Positions 1 through 7,454 of a stretch of 12,165 nucleotides of DNA are shown one piece after another (within the stretch, counting starts at the first letter, position 1; each line of letters begins with the position of its first letter). The DNA comes from DTU063 sp001512695 (GTDB lineage: Bacteria; Bacillota; Thermosediminibacteria; Thermosediminibacterales; Tepidanaerobacteraceae). The notes beneath the pieces were generated by a model. The model saw only the letters and a program-made list of their open reading frames with translations. It was not told the origin of the DNA and searched no databases. The stretch is from contig JBASOM010000036.1 in assembly GCA_049658265.1 (NCBI GenBank), positions 1 to 12,165 of the forward strand, read 5' to 3'. The position numbers and the translations under genes were made by a program.

Positions 1-300
1 CTCTTCTGCAAGGCCAGCCTTCATCTGGATCTGTTCTACGATGTTCATGGTGTCATCTGCGGGGCGCGGAATGACGTGTATTCCCGTGACCTTGCCTACC
101 TTTTGGGCGGCAGCCGACCCTGCTTCCACCGCCGCCTTCACAGCACCTACTTCACCCGTCACCGTTACGCAGACGAGACCGCCTGTAGTAAAGCGATATG
201 AAATTAGCTCTACGTTGGCCGCCTTGAGACAGGCGTCTACTGCTTCCACGGCAGCCACAAGACCCCTTGTCTCAATCAGGCCTATAGCATTTTTGGTCAT
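1..300 (-). CDS. eutM: BMC-domain shell protein, EutM/PduA-like, 3' end cut by window
   Basis: Reading inward from an ATG at 300-298, the minus strand stays open for 100 codons to the window edge, so the C-terminus is missing. The protein starts MTKNAIGLIETRGLVAAVEA and continues with the family signature AGSAAAQKVGKV and HVIPRP (residues 75-80). That is the single bacterial-microcompartment domain of hexameric shell proteins such as EutM and PduA. The central pore loop should be the TTGG stretch at residues 38-41. Hexamers of this type tile the facets of the shell around ethanolamine ammonia-lyase. At least 20 residues follow the core domain. The gene begins 13 bases after eutL and has only a weak ribosome site (GAGTGA), so it is probably translated together with eutL. 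EutM is the best name from sequence and position; a EutK-like or PduA-like paralogue is possible. Confidence 0.85.
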   Translation of the reverse strand, partial: MTKNAIGLIETRGLVAAVEAVDACLKAANVELISYRFTTGGLVCVTVTGEVGAVKAAVEAGSAAAQKVGKVTGIHVIPRPADDTMNIVEQIQMKAGLAEE

Positions 301-313
301 TTAAATCACTCGC

Positions 314-970
314 TTAGAATCTTTTTGGATGGGCCGCCACATCCATGACTGCTGCCGCAAAAGCGTCACAGGCGGCCTTGCAGGCTGATTGACTCCCTGT
401 CAGTAGGGCTCCTGCAAAGTTGGTCTCGGAAGGTGGCCCGAAGAAGACCTTCATTTCAACTTCAGCAGCTTTTATGGCAGCATCCACCGCATACACAGCT
501 TCGATCGGAGGAGCAATCAGGTATGCCAAAGGCTGTCCTTCAGGAATATTGCTCATTTCCGATAGGTACGATCCGGTCCTAGATATGCACTGGGCATAGA
601 AGGCAATCTGGCCCTCTTCGTCGGCAGCCCAGAAAAAGGCGTCATTTTCTGCAAAGTCTATGGCCGCATTGATGCCGCTCTTTACCTCAGCAGGGTTGGG
701 GCCGGCAAGGATGCCTATGAATTCACCAGAAAGGGGCCCTGAGGCGTGAGCAGCTCCAGCGTAGAAGGATTTTGCGTATACCACTTCCACATCGGCTTTT
801 TTGGTAGCCTCGTCAATGGCTGTGTACCCAACGTCATCGATGTCCATGGTGAGCATGCCGATGCTGCGATGTTCGGGCTTCAAGTTGAGTTCCTTTTTTA
901 AGTAATCATTGACATTGGGAATCAGTTTTACAGCCAGCACTTTCGCTTTGATAGGTTTGAATCCATACAT
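314..970 (-). CDS. eutL: EutL, tandem-BMC trimeric shell protein
   Basis: A 218-residue protein, almost the length of E. coli EutL (219). EutL carries two fused BMC domains and forms trimers that look like hexamers. In the family these tiles have small and possibly gated pores, and ethanolamine binding to them has been reported. The sequence is recognisable throughout, for example RSIGMLTMDIDDVGYTAIDE (residues 36-55), the FYAGAAHASGPLSGEFIGIL region near residues 70-90, and the Gly/Ala-rich C-terminus ending in VAAHPKRF. The ATG at 970 follows a strong AGGGAGGT ribosome site with 8 bases of spacing. It lies 16 bases after eutC and 13 before the next BMC gene, inside the same transcript. No anomaly was seen. 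Confidence 0.95.
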   Translation of the reverse strand: MYGFKPIKAKVLAVKLIPNVNDYLKKELNLKPEHRSIGMLTMDIDDVGYTAIDEATKKADVEVVYAKSFYAGAAHASGPLSGEFIGILAGPNPAEVKSGINAAIDFAENDAFFWAADEEGQIAFYAQCISRTGSYLSEMSNIPEGQPLAYLIAPPIEAVYAVDAAIKAAEVEMKVFFGPPSETNFAGALLTGSQSACKAACDAFAAAVMDVAAHPKRF

Positions 971-986
971 TATGCTGAACCTCCCT

Positions 987-1883
987 TTACACGTTTAATT
1001 TCAGGCCACTGGCCTTGGCATCATAGATTTTCTTTGCGATACTCGCCACGTGGGCTCCGGCCTCTACCGCCGGCAGGCCTCCGTCGTGAATGTTGGAAAC
1101 CAGGGTCCTGTCGGACTCGATGGTGTCTTTGTTGGGCTTGTAGCACATGTAGGCGCTCATGCTCTTGGCCGTTACCAGGCCCGGCCTTTCTCCGATGAGC
1201 TCGACAAGCACGGTGGGCTCGAGCAACTCGCCGATATCATCCATGACCGCAACTCTTCCGTACTTTACGAAGAAGGGTTTGCCCATCTTGAGGCCGTAGT
1301 TTTTAATTGCCTGCTCGAAGGCGGGGATAAAGTCCCGGGCATTTGCTTCGATGGCCGTAGAGCTCAGCCCGTCAGCCACCACCAGCTGCACATCGGGAGA
1401 CTTGGGGCACTCCTGGAGGATCTTCTCCTTGGCTTCCTCGGACAGCTTCCTTCCCAAGTCGGGCCTGGTCAGGTACTCGTCCTTGTCCTTTACCATGGTT
1501 TGAACCGTAAAGAGGCCCAGTTCCTCGATTAGCCCGGGGTCAACTTCTTTTAATACGGCGTCTTTTGCGGCGGCCAGGTCGATTTTGAACCTCAGCCAGG
1601 GATCCACTTTAAAGCGGGTACCTGCCCTCCAGATCCCGATGCGGGCAGGGGTGGTGCTCTTTAGTCGCGCAAGACCCTCCGGATCCAGGGGATTCGGTAT
1701 TTCCGACCACTCGCTCAAATCCCGCGTCCCAAGGTCCGGCAAGAACTCGCCTTCATCGGGGCAATCCGCATCGCACTTGGCTTCTTCGGCGGTGGAAACT
1801 GCGGGATTGCCGCCGATTTCTTTTAGATTAAGCTCCTTTATTACGCTTTCCACCAATTCCCGAATGTCCTTTTCCGAAATCAT
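987..1883 (-). CDS. eutC: Ethanolamine ammonia-lyase small subunit EutC (EC 4.3.1.7)
   Basis: The 298-residue small subunit of adenosylcobalamin-dependent ethanolamine ammonia-lyase, which turns ethanolamine into acetaldehyde and ammonia inside the microcompartment (E. coli EutC: 295 residues). With EutB it encloses the cobalamin. Recognisable blocks include TPARIGIWRAGTRFKVDPWL (residues 77-97), VQLVVADGLSSTAIEANA (about 165-182), and the C-terminal ELIGERPGL and SNIHDGGLPAVEAGAHVA. Residues 1-20 (MISEKDIRELVESVIKELNL) form an amphipathic helix of the kind used as a shell-targeting peptide; this role is known for EutC in enterobacteria and is inferred here. A flexible Asp/Glu-rich linker follows. 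The start is ATG with GGGGGT upstream. The gene lies 13 bases behind eutB, as expected for subunits made in fixed ratio. Confidence 0.97.
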   Translation of the reverse strand: MISEKDIRELVESVIKELNLKEIGGNPAVSTAEEAKCDADCPDEGEFLPDLGTRDLSEWSEIPNPLDPEGLARLKSTTPARIGIWRAGTRFKVDPWLRFKIDLAAAKDAVLKEVDPGLIEELGLFTVQTMVKDKDEYLTRPDLGRKLSEEAKEKILQECPKSPDVQLVVADGLSSTAIEANARDFIPAFEQAIKNYGLKMGKPFFVKYGRVAVMDDIGELLEPTVLVELIGERPGLVTAKSMSAYMCYKPNKDTIESDRTLVSNIHDGGLPAVEAGAHVASIAKKIYDAKASGLKLNV

Positions 1884-1896
1884 CTTTTCTACCCCC

Positions 1897-3261
1897 TTAT
1901 TTCAAGAAAATGGTGGGATCTCCAGCTATGGCTGTCAATTTGCCATCCTTCATAATCCCCATTTCTTCTAGCCATGGCTCAAATTCCGGGCTGGGTCTGA
2001 AGCCAAAGACCTGCCTCATAGTGGCCACATCGTGGTAGCTGCCGCACTGGTAGTTGAGCATGATGTCATCGCCCATGGGAACGCCGATGAAGTAGTTGGT
2101 ACCTGCTACCGCCAGCAGTATGGCCAGGTTCTCGATGTCGTCCTGGTCCGCCTTCATGTGGTTGGTGTAGCAGATGTCAACCCCCATGGAAATGCCGGTC
2201 AGCTTGCCCATAAAGTGGTCTTCCAGGCCGGCACGGATGACCTGCTTGCTGTCGTACAGGTACTCGGGGCCTATGAAGCCTACCACGGTGTTGACGATGA
2301 GGGGATTGTACCGCTTTGCCAGGCCGTAGCAGCGGGCTTCCAAGGTGACCTGGTCCGCTCCGTGGTGGGCATCCGAGGAGAGTTCTGAACCCTGGCCGGT
2401 TTCAAAGTAGAAGTAATTGGGTCCCCGGCAGGTGCTGTGCTTTTTAATTAGCTCGTAGGCTTCGTCCAACATTTCTACCGAGATTCCGAAAGCCTCGTTG
2501 CCCTTCTGGCTGCCGGCCAAGCTCTGGAACACGATGCCTACAGGCACCCCTTGCTGAATGCACTTCATCTGTGTGGTGACATGGGCTAAGACCGAGTGCT
2601 GGGTGGGAATATTCCATTTGACGATGATATCGTATAGGGTTTGAAGGAGCCTTGCCACGTTTTCCACATCATCGTTTACCGGGTTTATGCCCAAGACGGC
2701 GTCCCCAACTCCGTAGCTTAGGCCTTCGTAGGTTTCAGCTACGATGGCATCAATGTCATCGGTGGGATGGTTGGGCTGAAGCCTTGCGGCCAAGGTTCCC
2801 GGGAGGCCGATGGTGGTATTGGCATGGGCCACCCTCCTGATTTTGGCTGCACCGGCAACCAGGTCCATATTTGAGCAGAGCTTTGCCACGCCTGCAATCA
2901 TCTCGCTGGTGAGGCCCTGGCTTACCCAGTCGATATCTTCCCAGGTGGTATTGTCGTCAAAGATGTACTCCTTAAGTTGCCCTACGGTCCAGCTCTTTAT
3001 CTGCTTGTAGGCGGTTTCATTTACCTGGTCCTGGATGACCCTGGTAACCTCGTCTTCCTCGTAGGGCACCACCGGGTTGTTGCGCAGGTCTTCCAGGCAG
3101 AGGTTGGCCAGTACCTGTTTTGCCGCCACCCTTTCCTCGTCGGACCTTGCCGCAATACCGGCCAAAATGTCACCGGACCTTTCGTCATTGGCCTTTGCCA
3201 GCACTTCTTTCACATCTTTGAACTTGTAGACATTTCCCCTTACACGGGTTTTTAGAATCAT
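1897..3261 (-). CDS. eutB: Ethanolamine ammonia-lyase large (catalytic) subunit EutB (EC 4.3.1.7)
   Basis: The 454-residue TIM-barrel catalytic subunit (E. coli EutB: 453 residues). Residues reported as catalytic or substrate-binding in E. coli EutB fall at the same numbers here: Arg160 (in GTLAARLQPNHP), Asn193 (in GINPVNDD), Glu287 (in YFYFETGQGSE) and Asp362 (in MGVDICYTNHMKAD). The active site therefore appears intact and the alignment almost gap-free to that point. The enzyme generates a 5'-deoxyadenosyl radical from coenzyme B12 and deaminates ethanolamine, so the cell needs to make or import B12. The ATG at 3261 is preceded by a GGGGGT ribosome site like that of eutC. It starts 16 bases after eutA and 13 bases before eutC, in one transcript. 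Nothing looks unusual. Confidence 0.99.
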   Translation of the reverse strand: MILKTRVRGNVYKFKDVKEVLAKANDERSGDILAGIAARSDEERVAAKQVLANLCLEDLRNNPVVPYEEDEVTRVIQDQVNETAYKQIKSWTVGQLKEYIFDDNTTWEDIDWVSQGLTSEMIAGVAKLCSNMDLVAGAAKIRRVAHANTTIGLPGTLAARLQPNHPTDDIDAIVAETYEGLSYGVGDAVLGINPVNDDVENVARLLQTLYDIIVKWNIPTQHSVLAHVTTQMKCIQQGVPVGIVFQSLAGSQKGNEAFGISVEMLDEAYELIKKHSTCRGPNYFYFETGQGSELSSDAHHGADQVTLEARCYGLAKRYNPLIVNTVVGFIGPEYLYDSKQVIRAGLEDHFMGKLTGISMGVDICYTNHMKADQDDIENLAILLAVAGTNYFIGVPMGDDIMLNYQCGSYHDVATMRQVFGFRPSPEFEPWLEEMGIMKDGKLTAIAGDPTIFLK

Positions 3262-3277
3262 TTCACCTACCCCCTTA

Positions 3278-4717
3278 TTAGCTATTTGAGAAAACTAAGG
3301 TCTTGATAACTACAGGTACCACACCGCCATCGTAAAGTGGCCTTCCTATGTCAATATAATCTCCCTCCTTCATGGAAAGCTGATCTATGGCAATAATGGG
3401 CCTGGGCTGGGTCAAGGCGTTTTTTAGGAGATTGCCAATGGCCTTGCCGATGTCATCTTCGCAGATGACCACCAGGGGGCCCTTTTGAAGCACTTGTCTT
3501 GCGGCCTTTGCTATGGCAAAAGCCAAGGCCTGCAGCTCCTTAAAGCTGTTGCCGAAAGTTTTGGGTACCACAATCGCCGGCAACGGGGAGTCGTTTTCGT
3601 GGGAAAACTTTTCAGCCTTTGTTACGATTTCATCGGTAACCTCCGCCAGGTCTTCCGTTGCCGTTAAATTTATTGCAGGCAGGTCCCTAAAGGGAAGCAC
3701 GCTGGAGTCGGAGATGTATATGGTGGAGCCGCTGAGCTCGGTGGTGTGGACTCCCGCGCCGATGACGGTGGCATATATGGTCTCGTCGGGCTTAAACAGC
3801 TTAAAGGCTTCCTTTGCCATGGCCCGTCGCACGGACTGTGCCAGGGCAGGTCCCAAATCACCGAAGCGGGTGAGGTTTTTAATGTCGTCACAATCCTCAT
3901 CATCGTAAATGAGCCTCCCTACGCCGCCAGAAAAGAGCAGGTACTCGGGCTGGATGTTTTCCGGCAGGGGGCCAATGGCCAGCTTTCTTGCCAGGGCATC
4001 CGGTCTGCCCTTGAGAATCGAGACCAGGCTGCCTGCCAGCGCATCGCTGATTTGCCGTATCTCGGGGAGGGACAGGCTTTGGCCTCTCGCAAGATTAATG
4101 TTGCAGTGCCCTGCTGTAACTTCGCCGCCCGAAATGTAGCCGGTCACCCTGCCAGTCCGGCTTTCAAAGCGGATGAGCCTGCCGCCGATATCAGCACACA
4201 TGGTTGCAACAAGCTTCCCGTCATCAAAGACCGAGATATTTGTGGTGCCGCCGCCGATATCAGCATTTGCAACTAGGGCGTGGTTTTTGGCCGAAAAGGC
4301 CGCGGCCCCCGAGCCAAGGCCTGCGATATATGCTTCAAGGTGGGGTCCTGCCGTTGCAACTACAAAGGATCCAGCCATGCGGGAAATGGCGCTCAAGACG
4401 CTCTCGGCATTTTCCTTCCTGGCCGTGTCGCCTGTGATTATGACGGCACCGGTTTTAATCTCTTCCGGGTTTACCCTTGCCCTTTCATACTCGCCGCGCA
4501 CTATCTGCTCTATGCCGCCAAAGTCGATAGTGGTATCGTCTACAAGGGGTGTAAAATGCACATCGCTTCGGTAGATGACGGTTTTGTCCACTATCTCGAT
4601 CTTGGGCACGACAAAGCCGGAAGCAACATTTTTTATGGTAAGCTTGCTCAGCACCAGGGATGTGGTGGTAGTGCCTATATCAATGCCTACGCTGAAAATT
4701 TCTTCAGTCTTGCTCAA
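3278..4717 (-). CDS. eutA: EutA, ethanolamine ammonia-lyase reactivating factor
   Basis: An ATPase of the actin/Hsp70 fold that swaps damaged cobalamin out of EutBC so the lyase can work again. The phosphate-1 loop is GIDIGTTTT (residues 11-19), phosphate-2 is ADIGGGTTN (about 152-160), and an FSGGVG adenosine-type motif lies at about 262-267. About 479 residues is near the usual size. Start choice: the longest frame opens at GTG (4726), but the only good ribosome site, AGAAGGTG, includes that GTG. A TTG at 4717-4715 sits 6 bases after it and is the more likely start (next residues SKTEEIFSVG). Known EutA proteins begin close before this phosphate-1 motif. The gene lies behind its own dual hairpin and terminator (4751-4827), so it and eutBCL should need EutV for full expression. 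It ends 16 bases before eutB. Confidence 0.95.
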   Translation of the reverse strand: MSKTEEIFSVGIDIGTTTTSLVLSKLTIKNVASGFVVPKIEIVDKTVIYRSDVHFTPLVDDTTIDFGGIEQIVRGEYERARVNPEEIKTGAVIITGDTARKENAESVLSAISRMAGSFVVATAGPHLEAYIAGLGSGAAAFSAKNHALVANADIGGGTTNISVFDDGKLVATMCADIGGRLIRFESRTGRVTGYISGGEVTAGHCNINLARGQSLSLPEIRQISDALAGSLVSILKGRPDALARKLAIGPLPENIQPEYLLFSGGVGRLIYDDEDCDDIKNLTRFGDLGPALAQSVRRAMAKEAFKLFKPDETIYATVIGAGVHTTELSGSTIYISDSSVLPFRDLPAINLTATEDLAEVTDEIVTKAEKFSHENDSPLPAIVVPKTFGNSFKELQALAFAIAKAARQVLQKGPLVVICEDDIGKAIGNLLKNALTQPRPIIAIDQLSMKEGDYIDIGRPLYDGGVVPVVIKTLVFSNS

Positions 4718-4750
4718 ATGCTTCACCTTCTTTATTTGCAGTTATATACA

Positions 4751-4796
4751 CAAAAAGCCTTGCTCGCGTGCAGCAAGACTGCACACGGCAAGGCTT
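4751..4796 (-). terminator. Intrinsic terminator in the eutV-eutA gap, controlled by EutV antitermination
   Basis: On the minus strand AAGCCTTGC (4796-4788) pairs perfectly with GCAAGGCTT (4763-4755). The stem continues through CGT/GCG and GTGCAG/CTGCAC with a single bulged A at 4764 and a TCTTG loop, giving about 18 bp in all. It runs straight into a T tract (4756-4752). The first six bases of the 5' arm (4796-4791) are also needed for hairpin P2 of the upstream element, so the two folds exclude each other. By default it should stop transcription between eutV and eutA. Confidence 0.92.
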
Positions 4797-4827
4797 CGTT
4801 GCCCGAAGAAAGACTCCCTTGTCTTTC
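4791..4827 (-). promoter_or_regulatory. EutV (ANTAR) dual-hairpin antiterminator upstream of eutA
   Basis: P1: GAAAGAC (4827-4821), hexaloop AAGGGA (4820-4815), GTCTTTC (4814-4808), a perfect 7-bp stem. After a 3-base linker, P2: GGGC (4804-4801), hexaloop AACGAA (4800-4795), GCCT (4794-4791), with one G-U pair. Both loops have A at position 1 and G at position 4, the published signature of RNA hairpins bound by ANTAR proteins such as EutV. P2 overlaps the 5' arm of the terminator. In E. faecalis, EutV binding to such pairs prevents terminator formation, and the leader of eutA is one of its targets. The element begins five bases after the eutV stop codon. Confidence 0.88.
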
Positions 4828-4832
4828 CAAAG

Positions 4833-5411
4833 TTATAAGCTTGCAAATTCATGGCTTAATATGATGCTCTTGGCAATTTCACTCATGTCAAGGCGCTTTT
4901 CCATGCTGAGCCTCTGGATTTTTCGGTATGCATCCCTTTCCTTCATATTGTACTTGTCCATGAGTATTCCTTTAGCTATATCGATGACCTTTCGCTTTTC
5001 CAGCTTATCTTTAAGTTCCGCATTCTCTACCTTCAGCTGCTTTAAGCCCATCCACTTGGCCACGGCTACTTTTAGTGCCGGATAGACCTCGGATTCCTTT
5101 ATGGGTTTGACGAGATAGCCGTATACACCTACGGCGGTGGATTGCTCTATCAGCTCCTTTTGATTGTAAGCCGTCAGCATGACTACCGGGCAAATCTCCT
5201 CTTCAATGATGATTCTTGCAGCTTCCAGGCCGTCCATGTGGCCGGGCATCTTAATATCCATCAAGATGGCATCAGGCATGGTGGAGCGCGCTAGGTTGAT
5301 TGCAGTTTCGCCATCGGATGCTTCCGCAACTACGATACAGTTGTTTTCCTGCAGGATTTCCTTCAAGTCCATTCTGATTATAGGCTCATCATCCACCACT
5401 AAAATCCGCAT
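4833..5411 (-). CDS. eutV: EutV, response regulator with ANTAR RNA-binding domain
   Basis: A 192-residue cytoplasmic regulator. The receiver domain (residues 1-120) has the acidic pair Asp7/Asp8, phosphoacceptor Asp52 (in ILMDIKMPG), Thr80 and Lys102 (in LVKPIKE). A coiled linker (about 118-136) leads to a three-helix ANTAR domain (about 137-186, EKRKVIDIAKGILMDKYNM and onward). Phosphorylation by EutW promotes dimerisation, so that the two ANTAR domains bind paired hairpins and prevent termination of eut transcripts. Two such targets lie in this window. The start is ATG at 5411 and the gene overlaps the end of eutW by 23 bases, which suggests translational coupling. It sits downstream of the eutS leader element, so EutV should raise its own synthesis. 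Confidence 0.95.
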   Translation of the reverse strand: MRILVVDDEPIIRMDLKEILQENNCIVVAEASDGETAINLARSTMPDAILMDIKMPGHMDGLEAARIIIEEEICPVVMLTAYNQKELIEQSTAVGVYGYLVKPIKESEVYPALKVAVAKWMGLKQLKVENAELKDKLEKRKVIDIAKGILMDKYNMKERDAYRKIQRLSMEKRLDMSEIAKSIILSHEFASL

Positions 5412-6855
5412 GGCATACCTCCTCTACTATGAAATGGGGAAAGCGAATCTGTACCGTGGTGCCGTTCTGCCTGATAATATCAATGCTTCCTTTCAGATCT
5501 TCTTCCACCAATGTTCTGATGATATTAAGACCCAGGCTTTTTGATTGGTTTACATCTTTCTTGCTAAAACCTACGCCGTTGTCGGCAACAATGAGATGTA
5601 CCTGGTTGTCCTTTTGTTTGATTTCTATATTTATGATTCCGGTGCTTTTGTTGACAAAAGCGTGCTCTAAGGCATTATGTATGAGTTCATTCACTATCAT
5701 GATAAGTGAAGTGGCCTGCCGGGAAAAAAGTGTAAAAGAATCACAACTCAAGTTTATGGTGATGTGCCTGTCGTGGTCCACCATGTTGTGGATAATCATG
5801 TCAATCAGGTGGGTCAGGACGCTTCTGACATCCACCAGGTCCATGCCCTCCTTCGACAGCACTTCGTGGACAACGGCAATGCTCAAAATCCGGCTTATGC
5901 TGTCGTGAAGGGCTTTTTTGGTTTGTTCGGAGTCTACTCTTCGAGCCTGCATGCGGAGGAGACTAGCGACGGTCTGCAAATTGTTTTTTATCCTGTGGTG
6001 AATCTCCTTAATGACAACCGACTGCAGCATCAGTTCCTTTTCTTTCACGCGTATTTCCGTAATATCCCGAATCAGCATCAATGCTCCGGCGGCTGTTTCG
6101 TCAAAGCTCTTGAGGGGAACGGAGGTAAAGGCCAAGTTAAGGCCCCTGATCTGGGTTTCTATGTACATCTGCTCGGCTAAAACATCGTACCTGAAGTCCA
6201 GTTCCGGAAGTACATCCACTATCTTTTTCCCCTTGATTTCCTTCCCCCGAAAGCCAATCCTGTCGAAGACATCTCTGGCAGCTATGTTGTAGTAGGTTAT
6301 TTCCCCGTTCTTGTCCAGGATGAGCAAGCCGTCGGGAAGAATGTTGGAGATCTTGCCCTCCGAAAATGCTACTTTAAAAAGAGTCTCCGAAAGATGTTCG
6401 GCGGTTTCCATCAAATCCTTCACTTTCTGTTCCTGGGAAACCTGTTCTGTTATGTCCTGCTCCATGATGAGGACACCTATGGTCCTGCCGCTTTTGTTGG
6501 TGATGGGAACAACGTTTTGCTTGATGGGAACCCCTTCCTGGCTGATACCCCTCATGCCTATAGTGGGAAAGCCCGTCTGCATGGTCCGTATAACTGCCGG
6601 CTCATTCTTTCTAAGGGCTAGCTGGCCTGCAACGGGAAACCGGTAGAGGGACCTGGCGGTCCGGGGTTTGGCTTCCGCTGCTACGATGGCAGCATCGGGG
6701 TCTTTTGTCACGCAGTCGATAAAGATGTCGGCCTGGGTGAGATCGGCCACTATCTGGAGCATTTCCGCCATTTTTTCTATTATCTTGATATCTTCATTCC
6801 TAAGGTCTGCATACTGCCGGCAGATTTCGGCCACACTTTTTGACACGATAGTCAT
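5389..6855 (-). CDS. eutW: EutW, ethanolamine-responsive sensor histidine kinase
   Basis: A 488-residue soluble kinase with no membrane segment visible. An N-terminal input domain of the Firmicute H_kinase_N type (about 10-138) ends in VGIPITN-like sequence followed by LIMEQDITEQ. A PAS domain (about 168-268) contains DGLLILDKNGEITYYN. A HisKA_2 dimerisation helix carries the EIHHRIKNNLQ motif, with His286 as the likely phosphorylation site, and a GHKL ATPase domain has the N box NELIHNALEHAF (389-400), DNGVGF (425-430) and a GLNIIRTLV lid. HisKA_2 kinases typically pair with ANTAR regulators. In Enterococcus the partner kinase responds to ethanolamine; that signal is inferred here. The ATG has a GGTGGAGGT ribosome site, 12 bases after eutS. 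The kinase precedes the regulator. Confidence 0.94.
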   Translation of the reverse strand: MTIVSKSVAEICRQYADLRNEDIKIIEKMAEMLQIVADLTQADIFIDCVTKDPDAAIVAAEAKPRTARSLYRFPVAGQLALRKNEPAVIRTMQTGFPTIGMRGISQEGVPIKQNVVPITNKSGRTIGVLIMEQDITEQVSQEQKVKDLMETAEHLSETLFKVAFSEGKISNILPDGLLILDKNGEITYYNIAARDVFDRIGFRGKEIKGKKIVDVLPELDFRYDVLAEQMYIETQIRGLNLAFTSVPLKSFDETAAGALMLIRDITEIRVKEKELMLQSVVIKEIHHRIKNNLQTVASLLRMQARRVDSEQTKKALHDSISRILSIAVVHEVLSKEGMDLVDVRSVLTHLIDMIIHNMVDHDRHITINLSCDSFTLFSRQATSLIMIVNELIHNALEHAFVNKSTGIINIEIKQKDNQVHLIVADNGVGFSKKDVNQSKSLGLNIIRTLVEEDLKGSIDIIRQNGTTVQIRFPHFIVEEVCHADFSGG

Positions 6856-6867
6856 ACAACCTCCACC

Positions 6868-7215
6868 TCATGACCTTGTTATGGGAGCGGGGGTGAACTG
6901 CAGGACCTCCTCGAGGACGCTTATGACCTGCTTTAATGAAGCTTCTACAGATGCCACATCTCCCGTTATCACCAGGGAACCGCTGAACCTGTCCAGGAAG
7001 CCTATCTCGACTCCAGCTGCCTTGGTCGCAATATCTGCTGCGATGATGGCCCCTTCGCTGGGGGTAATGGTCATGATGCCTATTGCCCCTGCAGGTTCAA
7101 GGCCCAACTTCTGGTACAAGGAGGCATCCGGGCTTGCAATGAGATGGGCCAGGGTGATTTGTTTTCCCGGAACGTATTCCTGTATGATCCTCTGTTTTGC
7201 TTCTGGACTAGTCAC
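6868..7215 (-). CDS. eutS: EutS, BMC-domain shell protein
   Basis: A small BMC shell protein strongly resembling E. coli EutS, with the same blocks in order: RIIQEYVPGKQITLAHLIA, then AGAIGIMTITPSEGAIIAAD, then GFLDRFSGSLVITGDV. EutS hexamers have a circularly permuted BMC fold; bent ones are thought to form edges of the shell. Start choice: the frame is open from a TTG at 7236, but that codon overlaps the only good ribosome site (GAAGGTGG). A GTG at 7215-7213 stands 8 bases after it and gives MTSPEAKQRIIQEYVPGKQ, 115 residues against 111 in E. coli, so I use it. It is the first gene of the transcript, behind a leader of roughly 265 bases with an antiterminator. It ends in TGA 12 bases before eutW. 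Confidence 0.94.
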   Translation of the reverse strand: MTSPEAKQRIIQEYVPGKQITLAHLIASPDASLYQKLGLEPAGAIGIMTITPSEGAIIAADIATKAAGVEIGFLDRFSGSLVITGDVASVEASLKQVISVLEEVLQFTPAPITRS

Positions 7216-7377
7216 ATCACCAACCACCTTCTGCAAAGAAGCTGTTGTTTAATTATATGTTGGCCATGCTATATTATTACTTGAATTGCTATTTTGTTTT
7301 ATTTCCTAAAATAGTCATTATTGTTAACTTCTATACCTTTTTTGACTTTTCCTGCTTTGTGCCAAAATTCTTTATAT

Positions 7378-7423
7378 AAAAAGGCCACACCGGCATAGCT
7401 TGACCCATGCCAAGATGTGGCCT
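7378..7423 (-). terminator. Intrinsic terminator in the eutS leader, controlled by EutV antitermination
   Basis: On the minus strand AGGCCACA (7423-7416) pairs with TGTGGCCT (7389-7382). After a small internal loop, GGCATGG (7411-7405) pairs with CTATGCC (7398-7392) through one G-U, closing a GTCAAG loop. TTTT (7381-7378) follows. The 5' arm begins inside the P2 loop and stem (7422-7419), so P2 and terminator compete. It should stop transcription of the whole eut operon when EutV is inactive. Confidence 0.9.
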
Positions 7424-7454
7424 CATCGCCCTTTAGAAGACGCCCTTGTCTTCT
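7419..7454 (-). promoter_or_regulatory. EutV (ANTAR) dual-hairpin antiterminator in the eutS leader
   Basis: P1: AGAAGAC (7454-7448), hexaloop AAGGGC (7447-7442), GTCTTCT (7441-7435); seven perfect pairs, with A1 and G4 in the loop as ANTAR targets require. P2: GGC (7430-7428), hexaloop GATGAG (7427-7422), GCC (7421-7419). It has G at loop position 4 but G rather than A at position 1, and only three pairs, so it is the weaker half. From the first base of P1 to the last of the P2 GCC the length is 36 bases, exactly as in the eutA element. Confidence 0.83.

Noticed and set aside
1050..1532. Long plus-strand frame (160 codons) opposite eutC, with similar long frames opposite eutB, eutA and eutW
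   Set aside because: These are antisense shadows of GC-biased third positions in genuine genes on the minus strand and show no protein-family features.
4797..4807. Alternative hairpin CTTCG-GGCAA-CGAAG (4807-4793 region) as P2
   Set aside because: It has a five-base loop without the A1/G4 signature. The GGGC-AACGAA-GCCT hairpin in the same place fits the ANTAR rule and overlaps the terminator properly.
7252..7257. TATAAT close to eutS, a possible second promoter bypassing the leader
   Set aside because: No acceptable -35 box lies 16-18 bases upstream (GTAATA/AGTAAT).
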